A DNA stretch of 35,130 nucleotides from an uncultured archaeon (GTDB lineage: Archaea; Thermoproteota; Nitrososphaeria_A; Caldarchaeales; Calditenuaceae). The position numbers and the translations under genes are program-made. Positions within the stretch are counted from its first letter, which is position 1, and each line of letters opens with the position of its first letter. The stretch lies in the NCBI GenBank assembly GCA_937921685.1, contig CAKZUF010000028.1, forward strand, positions 1 through 35,130, given 5' to 3'. This document shows positions 1 to 8,185 of the stretch, piece by piece. The notes beneath the pieces were generated by a model. It worked only from the letters and a program-made list of their open reading frames with translations, was not told where the DNA came from and did no database searches.

Positions 1-276
1 CTCGGACTTAAAAGTGGCGATGTCGGTGCTCTCTACGAGTCTGTCCGCAACTCGGTCTTTGTTAGTCCACCAGATATAGGCCCATAGTGAACCAATAATC
101 TGTCTGATTTCTAGCTCGGTGAGCTGGTCTATAGCTTTCTCATCAAGGAGTCTTCTAAACTCCCCCTCCCTAGCCTCCCTCTCCTTCAAGAACTCCTTAG
201 CTTCATCATTCTCTAACCATCTCAGGAAACCTGGCAGAAAACTATTGACCCTCTCCCTAAGGCGGTCGTCAAACAT
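1..276 (-). CDS. N-terminal part of an uncharacterised protein truncated by the window edge, possibly McrB/AAA-associated
   Basis: Not in the ORF track. The reverse complement from ATG at 276 reads open for 92 codons to base 1: MFDDRLRERVNSFLPGFLRWLENDEAKEFLKEREAREGEFRRLLDEKAIDQLTELEIRQIIGSLWAYIWWTNKDRVADRLVESTDIATFKSE. Confidence 0.7.
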   Translation of the reverse strand, partial: MFDDRLRERVNSFLPGFLRWLENDEAKEFLKEREAREGEFRRLLDEKAIDQLTELEIRQIIGSLWAYIWWTNKDRVADRLVESTDIATFKSE

Positions 277-401
277 CAATATCACTAGTTTATATGGATT
301 TTTGCCGTATAAATCTCTTTAATCAACTATTGTGTGATCTATCAGCGTTGTTAAAGATCTGTAGCTGGCTTGACCTTGATCTGTGATGCCGGGTGAGCGG
401 A

Positions 402-1835
402 TCACTGGCTAATCACTGGGATTTTGCATGAACCGGTGATTATAGCCCTCAATCTGTTCCAGTTTTCAGGTATGAGTGAGAGATAGATGTGGGCGAAGAA
501 GACTCCGGTGAATAGGTAGAAGAAGAGCAGGTGTAGGGCCCTGACGTTTAGTCCTCCGCCTAGTAGGGTGAAAACCCATGGGAAGAGGCTTGGATATGCC
601 ATGGCAAAGCCTGTCAGCCCGAAAACTGCTAGGGCTATGAAGTAGAACCATACCAAGGGCTTCTGCAGCGAACAGTATTTCCTCCCCATGTAGTATGTTT
701 TTGATTTAGCGTCGTAGACAGCGTGGGGTGGATATTCTTTCGTTAATCCTAGAAAGTTTTTGACAATAGTGAAAGTTACATAGACGTCGTCTTTATTGAG
801 CAGTAATAGCTGTCTCCACTCGCCCTTCCTCATCATGGAGTAGATGTGGAGGGGAAGGTCAGCTAGCAGGATTGCGAACGCGAACCATATGTGTATGTCC
901 CTGCTTAGCCCGCCGAAGAGGGGTAGTTTAAACAGTATGCTTAATCCCGTTATAATCATGACGGTTAATACAGCGACCCTTATCCAATGCGCTATTCTAG
1001 CCTCCCTGATATGCCTTTCAAGGACGGCTGTCTCGCTGTGTCGGGGAGCTTTCCAGGCTCTTCTTCTAGCGAGATGGGCTAGAACACCTGCTACGGCCAC
1101 GTACCAAGCATAGGGGCCGTATTCTGAAACTGCTCCATAGAAGTCAAAAACCTCTTCAGCCTTTCCTACAAATTCTTCCTGGACAAGAACTAGGACGTAT
1201 GAAGCCATGTCTGTTGCGCGGTGTTCTATCCCTTTACCAAACTGGCCTACGGCAAAGCCTATGCCAACAGGCTTTTCAGGGGTGAGCTCCAGCATATTCC
1301 TCGCATCCATGCTGAGCGGTCGCGCCCCCTCAACCACGCAACGCTTATCGTAGCACTCCATCTTTGCAACTACGTTGCTTACAAGTCCTAGCTCTTCGTA
1401 TAGTATCGGTTTTACAGGTCCTAGGAGGAGGGCCTCCCTCGCATGGTTGTCCCCATAGGATGGGCTAATGAGTATAGAGTAATCTGGGACTTCTTCACTG
1501 CCCATGTGTGCTTGATCTCCGTCGGGGTCAAACTCTAAGCCAAAATAGTCGCGTGTGGTTGGGCTAGGGCTCTCGAAGATGGCTAAGAAGTAAAGATGTT
1601 GGTCATCATGTTTGAAGGCGATGCTGGCTTTTGTAACAGACTCTCTGAGGAGCGGCACGTCATCCCATTCACCCTCTGAGATAACACCGTCGATGACTGG
1701 AGTTTTCTTAGCAGTGTATACCTTGATCACTATAGACTGTTGAGCATAAGTGACATTGGTTACTAAGAGAAGCGTGAGGATTATAGTTATTGAAAAAAAG
1801 AGGGAGTGGTGTGTGGGGAGGTTTTTTATGTCCAT
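402..1835 (-). CDS. Exported heme-binding (ethylbenzene dehydrogenase gamma/CBM9-like) domain fused to a cytochrome b561-like membrane domain
   Basis: N-terminal signal/TM; 'KTPVIDGVISEGEWDDVPLL...FKHDDQHLYFLAIFES' matches the EB_dh/CBM9-like pattern; C-terminal multi-TM region with in-membrane His (ARIAHWIRV, DIHIWFAFAILLADLPLHIYSMM, RALHLLFFYLFTGVFFAHIYLS). Confidence 0.7.
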   Translation of the reverse strand: MDIKNLPTHHSLFFSITIILTLLLVTNVTYAQQSIVIKVYTAKKTPVIDGVISEGEWDDVPLLRESVTKASIAFKHDDQHLYFLAIFESPSPTTRDYFGLEFDPDGDQAHMGSEEVPDYSILISPSYGDNHAREALLLGPVKPILYEELGLVSNVVAKMECYDKRCVVEGARPLSMDARNMLELTPEKPVGIGFAVGQFGKGIEHRATDMASYVLVLVQEEFVGKAEEVFDFYGAVSEYGPYAWYVAVAGVLAHLARRRAWKAPRHSETAVLERHIREARIAHWIRVAVLTVMIITGLSILFKLPLFGGLSRDIHIWFAFAILLADLPLHIYSMMRKGEWRQLLLLNKDDVYVTFTIVKNFLGLTKEYPPHAVYDAKSKTYYMGRKYCSLQKPLVWFYFIALAVFGLTGFAMAYPSLFPWVFTLLGGGLNVRALHLLFFYLFTGVFFAHIYLSLIPENWNRLRAIITGSCKIPVISQ

Positions 1836-3322
1836 GGTTGCTCTCTTGCTGCGTTTCTACCAGCGACCCTGCCAAAGAAGATGGCCTCGCCTAGATGGGA
1901 TATGAGTCCCTCGGCTGCAACGTCTCCTGCTGCGTAAAGCCTTGGAATGGGCTTTCCTTCGACATTGATTACGCGCGACTCGGCATCAGCCATCAGCCCC
2001 CCATTGGTCTCGGATATACTGGGCACAAGCTCGACTGCGTAGAATGGTGGTGTCTGAATCGGTGAAAATGTGAAATCTGGTGAGTCTGCTCTGCCGAAAT
2101 CGGGGTCCTTCTTGTCTTTATTAGCCCATTCATTCCATGCTTCTACTGTTTTCAAAAAGTTTACCTTGTTAACCTTTATCGCGTCTGCTAATGCCTCGAG
2201 TGAGTCAGCTTTTATTACGACGCCCTGGGCCACCTCTTTTGAGAGGTCTTCAGAGAAAGCCGTGCTTATTCCCTTTCCTGTACTCTTCTTAACCTGTTCA
2301 CTGTCTGTAACAAGCCATGCGTGGCTGCCGGGCTGGTAAAATATCTCCTCATTCAATATATCGAAGTGTGCACCCTCGTTGACGAATCTATGGCCTTTCT
2401 CGTTGACGAAGATGGCCGATATTCCCCTGTACCTGTATCTTGAATTGATCTTTGCTATGGCGGGAAATCCGCTGATGTGGTATGTGTTTATGATTGCGGC
2501 TCCTAAGGCCTGTGCCATTAATAGTCCATCACCCGTGCTTACAGCGGAGGTTATTGGGACTGCGTGATATCCTACAGGGCTGAGGTGTTTTAGCAGGTCT
2601 TTGTTTGCTGAGAAACTGCCAGTCGTCAATACCACAGCCCTACGGGCTTTGACGAAGACTCTGTTTCCATTCCGCTCCCCGACAACGCCCATAACCATGG
2701 TTGTATCAGGACGTGCAACCAACTGTACAACCTTTAACTCTGTCTCAACCCTCACCCCCCTATCCTTCGCGGCTTTCTGGAGCGCTGAAACAAGCGCCGG
2801 GCCTCCTCCCTTAGCCCTTAGCAACGTGGGTGTTACTAAGTCATACTCTACACCCAGTGTGGGAAGCCAGTCTCCAACATCTGTACCCACGTTCTCGACA
2901 TATTTCATGTCCCTGTCTGGGAAAGGTGGCTCCCAATGAGTCGCCTTCATTAATGCCTGTACTCCTTTATACCATTGAGCTGGGTCGGTTTGCATGTTTT
3001 TCTCTTTTTGGATGGATGAGTTTACAACACCCATGTTACCTCCAGACATTACGCCGTTGCCCCCGGGCGTTGAAGACTTATCGATTACGATGACCGACGC
3101 ACCGTTGGCGGCGGCTTCTATGGCTGCTGCCGAGCCGGCGACTCCAAAGCCAACCACAACCACGTCAGACTCTAAATCCCATCTCTCGGGGGGCTTCCAA
3201 TACACGGGTTGCATTTGTTGGAAAACTCCCCAAGATGCTCCTACTGCTGCACCACCCACAACGACGCCGGCGGCTAGACCTTGCAGGAACGACCTCCTAC
3301 TAAAAACGGGCTTCTGGGACAT
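1826..3322 (-). CDS. Tat-exported FAD-dependent oxidoreductase of the fumarate reductase/flavocytochrome c/ketosteroid dehydrogenase superfamily
   Basis: Twin-arginine signal SRRSFLQGLAAGVVVGG; FAD-binding DVVVVGFGVAGSAAAIEAAANGASVIVIDKSSTPGGN; C-terminal LYAAGDVAAEGL...GRVAGRNAA. Overlaps the next ORF by 10 nt. Confidence 0.85.
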   Translation of the reverse strand: MSQKPVFSRRSFLQGLAAGVVVGGAAVGASWGVFQQMQPVYWKPPERWDLESDVVVVGFGVAGSAAAIEAAANGASVIVIDKSSTPGGNGVMSGGNMGVVNSSIQKEKNMQTDPAQWYKGVQALMKATHWEPPFPDRDMKYVENVGTDVGDWLPTLGVEYDLVTPTLLRAKGGGPALVSALQKAAKDRGVRVETELKVVQLVARPDTTMVMGVVGERNGNRVFVKARRAVVLTTGSFSANKDLLKHLSPVGYHAVPITSAVSTGDGLLMAQALGAAIINTYHISGFPAIAKINSRYRYRGISAIFVNEKGHRFVNEGAHFDILNEEIFYQPGSHAWLVTDSEQVKKSTGKGISTAFSEDLSKEVAQGVVIKADSLEALADAIKVNKVNFLKTVEAWNEWANKDKKDPDFGRADSPDFTFSPIQTPPFYAVELVPSISETNGGLMADAESRVINVEGKPIPRLYAAGDVAAEGLISHLGEAIFFGRVAGRNAAREQPWT

Positions 3323-3628
3323 TTTCCGCGTACATCCATCTCATGTCCAAGATTTTAACCGGTGTCTCAAAACATATAATGCTAACAGAAAATTTAATGC
3401 AAATATATCCATACGTATTTTACTATAACCACATTGTCTCGCCTAATAAATTATAATCAGCATCGAAACGGACCATTGATCTAGGCAGGTCCTTCTCTTA
3501 GCCGGGTTTATCCTCTTACCCCGCGCGTATATGGTCTTCTCCTTGGCGGTGGCGCATCTGTCATAGCTAGGGCTCCGTCCCCCATAAAGCCTTATCTACT
3601 GATTTGCAACCGTTCTTTGTGACACGTT

Positions 3629-5131
3629 ATGAGGCCTGTCCTCGGAAAGAAGGGGTTAGGCAGGGATGAAATCCTGGAGAAGCTGAGGGAGTATGAGAGG
3701 GATGATCTCGACCCTTATGGTGGGAGGCTCTTTACAATCGCCTTTGAACCTGGTGTCGAGGAGATGAGGGAGGTTGTCTTTGAGGTGTTTAAGAGGTTTG
3801 CTTTTAAAAACATGCTCGACTTTACAGAGTTTCCAAGCTCGATAAGGATGGAGAAGGACATTGTCGACTATGCAGTCTCCCTAATGCATGGGGACGATCA
3901 AGTAACCGGGACCTTCACCTTCGGGGGGACGGAGAGCGTTTTCCTCGCTGTCAAGTCGGCTCGCGACAGCTTCATTCTGAAGAAGGGGTTCTTAACGATG
4001 CCTGAGATCGTTATGCCTGTGACCGGCCACCCCTGCTACGACAAGGCCGCCGAATACATGGCGATGAGGGTGAAGCGTGTAAAAATAGATGAGAACACCT
4101 TCACAGCCGATCCTAACGCCATAAACGAGGCTCTAACAGACAACACCGCGATGATAGTCGGGTCTGCGCCCAACTGGCCCTTCGGCACGATAGACCCGAT
4201 AAAAGACTTGGCAGAGATTGCGGTCGATAAAGGCGTATGGCTACACGTGGACGCCTGCGTCGGCGGATTTGTTTTACCATTCATGAGGGAGTTGGGGGAC
4301 AGGGTTCCTGAATTTGACTTTAGAGTTGAGGGTGTCTCTTCGATCTCACTCGATCCTCATAAATACGCCTACACACCGATTGGAGCCTCCGTCATCCTTT
4401 TCAGAGATAAGTTCTCCAAGATATTCTCCCAGTTTGCGAATCTCCGCTGGCCGGGATACCCCATCGTCAACCCGGCAGTTCTGTCCTCAAGGTCCGAGGC
4501 CCTGCTAGCCACTGCATGGGCTACGCTACAGTTTTTCGGGCAGGAGGGATACATGGATCTTGCGCGGAAGATAATCTCCGCTAGAGGAAAGATTGTGAAC
4601 GGGTTTAAAGATGCGGGATATAGCGTATTGGGTGAGCCCACAGTCATCGCAGCATTCACATCACCCGAGCTCAACATCTTCAAGCTCTCAGACGAGATGG
4701 CGAAGAGAGGCTGGGCCCTACTACCTCAAAAGGGGATCGAGAGTATGAAGATCCCGCCAAGCATCCACCTCACAATAACACCGATTCACGACAAGACGGC
4801 AGAATCCATGATTTCAGACCTTAAAGAGTGCACCGAAACCGTTAAGAGCATGCCGCCCACGGAGGCAGAGGCGCTTCTAAGCATCTTCAGCAGCGTCTTC
4901 GGATTACTTATGCCGGCGGAGATGGACCTAGCATCGCTGGCAAAACTATACACCGAGGCGGAGAAATTCCTTAAGGCTCATGGTGAGGAAATACTCAAGA
5001 CCTTAGGCCTTGAGAGAGGCTTTCCCAAGGAGATGGGCCCTATATTCCAGCTCCTCGCATCCGTCCCACCCGAGATAGCTGAGCTACTCGCAAACTACGT
5101 AGTCATCGAAATGTTCCATAGAGGCGTTTAA
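3629..5131 (+). CDS. PLP-dependent group II decarboxylase/sphingosine-1-phosphate lyase-like protein
   Basis: GTFTFGGTESVFLAVKSAR, WLHVDACVGGF and SLDPHKYAYTPIGAS (PLP-binding Lys after His) are typical of the GadA/MfnA/S1P lyase superfamily. Confidence 0.85.
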   Translation: MRPVLGKKGLGRDEILEKLREYERDDLDPYGGRLFTIAFEPGVEEMREVVFEVFKRFAFKNMLDFTEFPSSIRMEKDIVDYAVSLMHGDDQVTGTFTFGGTESVFLAVKSARDSFILKKGFLTMPEIVMPVTGHPCYDKAAEYMAMRVKRVKIDENTFTADPNAINEALTDNTAMIVGSAPNWPFGTIDPIKDLAEIAVDKGVWLHVDACVGGFVLPFMRELGDRVPEFDFRVEGVSSISLDPHKYAYTPIGASVILFRDKFSKIFSQFANLRWPGYPIVNPAVLSSRSEALLATAWATLQFFGQEGYMDLARKIISARGKIVNGFKDAGYSVLGEPTVIAAFTSPELNIFKLSDEMAKRGWALLPQKGIESMKIPPSIHLTITPIHDKTAESMISDLKECTETVKSMPPTEAEALLSIFSSVFGLLMPAEMDLASLAKLYTEAEKFLKAHGEEILKTLGLERGFPKEMGPIFQLLASVPPEIAELLANYVVIEMFHRGV

Positions 5132-5190
5132 CTCAGTACACAGCCAACGATATTGCCACCACAATAGTTATCGGAGAGTCTCCACTTATT

Positions 5191-5655
5191 TCAAAGGCTC
5201 GCGTCAGTCTTTAGTATACGTGTCCACGTACCCGATTCCCCTGCGATCCCCGCCTCCTGCCACACCTTGACCTCTCTCTTAAGCCGGTGGCTGAGCAGGC
5301 CTCTGAAGAAACCCTCGTGGAAGCTGCACTCAAACACCCTCCCGAGCCCAGGTATTTGGCCGCAGATACTGCAGTCAGATATTCTGATCGTTAACGGATC
5401 GCGGCTTACAATCTCGAGCCTCCCCAATACCAGCCTTTGCCAGACCTCTGAAAGATGGTTGAATACATCCTGCAGATCGGATAGGTGTATGGACTCAGAG
5501 ACCTGACGGCCCATCTCCTCCCCCAGCCTCCTCAACAAATCCTTCGAGCTGATACCGAACTCTCTTTGTAGAGGGTTGATAGCAGGGGAGAAGAACGCAA
5601 TCGTGCTCAAGATATCCCTCCAAAAACTCTTCTCCTCAACACTTAGTGAGGCCAA
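5191..5655 (-). CDS. V4R (4-vinyl reductase)-like small-molecule-binding domain protein
   Basis: C-terminal 'SDCSICGQIPGLGRVFECSFHEGFFRGLLSHRLKREVKV' resembles the V4R core (Cys..., C-x-H-x-GF-x-G-x-L). Confidence 0.5.
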   Translation of the reverse strand: MASLSVEEKSFWRDILSTIAFFSPAINPLQREFGISSKDLLRRLGEEMGRQVSESIHLSDLQDVFNHLSEVWQRLVLGRLEIVSRDPLTIRISDCSICGQIPGLGRVFECSFHEGFFRGLLSHRLKREVKVWQEAGIAGESGTWTRILKTDASL

Positions 5656-5814
5656 CCCACATATTATTGATGCGATGTGTTAAATAAAAGTTGCTGCCTT
5701 ATATATTCTTGAAGACCCTAAGCTTTCCTTTTTCTAGACCGGTGTCTGAATTGCTGTACGGTAATTGATAGACCGTCTTAAAATCGTCCTCTTAAAGAGA
5801 AAGAGCGTAATTAT

Positions 5815-7197
5815 CTAAGCGATTCCCCTTTCCCTACGTAACTTTTCGAGGATACTTCTGACCTCATTAACTTTCTCAGCACTCAATGGGTAAAATTTCA
5901 TGGCAGTCAAAAAACATGCCAGTGCAATTATGAAAATCGTGGCCGTCAGAATCCGCATATGCAGTATAACAAGGGGCGGTTGTGCGGTGCCTGGGGCGAA
6001 ACCGCTCCAGCTGAAAATAGTGATCGTACTGATCCCGGTAAGCCCTAGTGCAAATCTATCGATGAATGCTGCCATTCCCAGATATACCCCTTCCCTTCTA
6101 AAACCGGTTTTTACCTCATCTTCATCAATAACGTCAGGAATCAAAATTTCCCTAACTAGGTTTACTCCTGAATTTGCTATGCCATAAAAAATCATTACTG
6201 CGATCGCCTCTAAAACGCTGTCTGCCACTAGCACAAACATCAAAACAACTGCTGTCGCTATTGTGTAAGAGGCGATCAATGTTTTCTTTGTTCCATACTT
6301 AATCCCTATCTTCCTCCAGAACGGATAAAAAATTATTGCCATAAGGAGAATGGGGGCGCTTATGAAAGTTATATCGGCAATGGTTCCACCCAGAAAATAC
6401 TCGACGAAAAATGGGCTTATTGCAGCAAGTAAACTCCAAGACCAGCTAATCATCAAAATGCAAAGAGCAGCTGTAATAAAAGACCTGTTGGTAAGCGTAG
6501 TTCTAAATGCTGAGACCATGGGAAGCGTTCCAGCAACGCTAAATTCCCTTTTCTCTCTGCTTCCGAGCAGAGACATTGTAAAGGAGCCGCCTGCGATGCA
6601 ACCTAAAAGTAGTCCCGTTAAAGCCCATCCGTTTATGGCGCCAAACTCTCTGGTGAAGTGATATATTATCTGTGGTGCTATTACAAAACCAATGATTAGC
6701 CCTATCATGGCAGTCACTTGCCTGTATATTGATACCTCTAGCCTATCTTTAAGGTCTTGAAACATTTCCGGAAATAGCGAATTCCAGCCAACAGTGACGA
6801 AAGTGTATATAAGTTCAAAAACCCCAACAGTGATGAGGAAGTGGAGGAAAAGCCCAATATCGTGCTGGCTCGATTGAGGAATATCTTTAACTGGCGGGAG
6901 CCAAATTAGAGTGAAGAATATCACCACCAGTGGAGTGCCAAAGAGGACATATGGTATTCTACGCCCCCACCTTGTCCTAGTTCTGTCAGAGATATATCCA
7001 GCTATAGGGTCATTTATAGCGTTCCATACACCATAAGCGACTGAAAAACCAACTCCGACCAAGGCAGGATCTAGGCGGACCTCGTTTATGTAGAAATATA
7101 TTAGAAAAGTCCCTATCATGTGGTAAATGAGTGCTTGACCCAGGTTACCGGTGCCATAAGCTATCTTTCCCGCCCTACCTTTTAATCTGCCTATCAT
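5815..7197 (-). CDS. MFS transporter, glycoside-pentoside-hexuronide (GPH/MelB-like) family
   Basis: About 12 hydrophobic segments; hallmark 'NAINDPIAGYISDRTRTRWGRRIPYVLFGTPL'. Confidence 0.85.
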   Translation of the reverse strand: MIGRLKGRAGKIAYGTGNLGQALIYHMIGTFLIYFYINEVRLDPALVGVGFSVAYGVWNAINDPIAGYISDRTRTRWGRRIPYVLFGTPLVVIFFTLIWLPPVKDIPQSSQHDIGLFLHFLITVGVFELIYTFVTVGWNSLFPEMFQDLKDRLEVSIYRQVTAMIGLIIGFVIAPQIIYHFTREFGAINGWALTGLLLGCIAGGSFTMSLLGSREKREFSVAGTLPMVSAFRTTLTNRSFITAALCILMISWSWSLLAAISPFFVEYFLGGTIADITFISAPILLMAIIFYPFWRKIGIKYGTKKTLIASYTIATAVVLMFVLVADSVLEAIAVMIFYGIANSGVNLVREILIPDVIDEDEVKTGFRREGVYLGMAAFIDRFALGLTGISTITIFSWSGFAPGTAQPPLVILHMRILTATIFIIALACFLTAMKFYPLSAEKVNEVRSILEKLRRERGIA

Positions 7198-7222
7198 TTC
7201 ACTATATTGAATTGTTTATGTT

Positions 7223-8185
7223 TTAGGGAGAAGGTATGGTGATGTCAAGTTTCTCAGTCTTTGCGACTCTTCGCCAGTATTGGGATACGTTTTCCTGTAT
7301 GGCTTTGATTACGTGCTCCTGTCTCTCCGGGTGGAAGAGGTGTTTGTATCTGCCCTGTGTTTTGAGGTATTCCTCTACTGGTTTTAAGGCTCTTGGAGCA
7401 TAGGTGTGTCTTACCTCGCCGTATATCGCTTCTTTTAGTGGCCAGACCCCGCACTCGACGGCAAGTTTTGAGATCCTTATGCTCTCTGAGGTGTCGTGGT
7501 ACCAGCCTGTGGGGCAGGGGGTGAATGAGATGAAGAGTTTGGGGCCCCTGTATCTTGATGCCCTTTCAATCTTTCTGAGCATGTCTACGATATGGGAGGG
7601 GGCTATGGTTGCTACGTAGGGGGGTTTGTGGCTCCTCCAGATCTCGAAGAGGTCTTTCTTCGATCCCGCGTGCCCCTCTTTTTGAAGCTTTGTTGGCATA
7701 GTTGTTGCGGTGGACGCGGCGTATGGTGTTGCTCCACTTTTCTGAAACCCTGTGTTACTGTAGGCCTCATTATCATAGACGAGGTAGTAGAAGTCTAGCC
7801 CCCTCTCAATGGCTCCCGAGGAGCTTTGTAGGCCTATGTCGTATGCGGCGCCGTCGCCTGTGAAGCAGACAACCTTGATGTCTTCTTCCGGCGGGATTTT
7901 ACCCTTCTCGATGAGGATGTCCAAAGCGTCTCTGATTCCTTGAGCGCCTGCTGGCGCGGAGGCGAAGGCGGTGTACATCCAGCTCGACTTGAAGGGAGTG
8001 TAGGGATAGACGTGTAGTAGTGTGAAGCATCCGGCGGCATTGACGAAAACTGCCCTCCCCTCGAGGGCTTTCAGAAACATTCTCAATACAGGCGTGGCGC
8101 CGCAGCCGGCGCATAAAGGATTGCCAGGCGCCAGATACTCTTGGAGCGGAACGTCCCTGAGGGTCTTAAACCTTGTCTCGCTCAT
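7223..8185 (-). CDS. porB: Pyruvate:ferredoxin oxidoreductase beta subunit (TPP-binding)
   Basis: CAGCGATPVLR, FTGDGAAYDIGLQSSSGAIERGLDFYYLVYDNEAYSNTGFQKSGATPYAAST, APSHIVDMLRKIERA, SFTPCPTGW are characteristic of PorB. Confidence 0.88.
   Translation of the reverse strand: MSETRFKTLRDVPLQEYLAPGNPLCAGCGATPVLRMFLKALEGRAVFVNAAGCFTLLHVYPYTPFKSSWMYTAFASAPAGAQGIRDALDILIEKGKIPPEEDIKVVCFTGDGAAYDIGLQSSSGAIERGLDFYYLVYDNEAYSNTGFQKSGATPYAASTATTMPTKLQKEGHAGSKKDLFEIWRSHKPPYVATIAPSHIVDMLRKIERASRYRGPKLFISFTPCPTGWYHDTSESIRISKLAVECGVWPLKEAIYGEVRHTYAPRALKPVEEYLKTQGRYKHLFHPERQEHVIKAIQENVSQYWRRVAKTEKLDITIPSP

Noticed and set aside
119-322. 67-aa plus-strand ORF in the track
   Set aside because: The opposite frame (1-276 minus) has much more protein-like composition; this one is Ser/Leu-rich shadow.
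377-423. Short direct repeat 'atcactgg' next to the cytochrome gene stop
   Set aside because: Two 8-nt copies only; likely chance, no array or mobile-element context.
2994-3428. 144-aa plus-strand ORF covering the flavoprotein N-terminus and its promoter
   Set aside because: Antisense to the Tat signal/FAD motif region; low-complexity composition.
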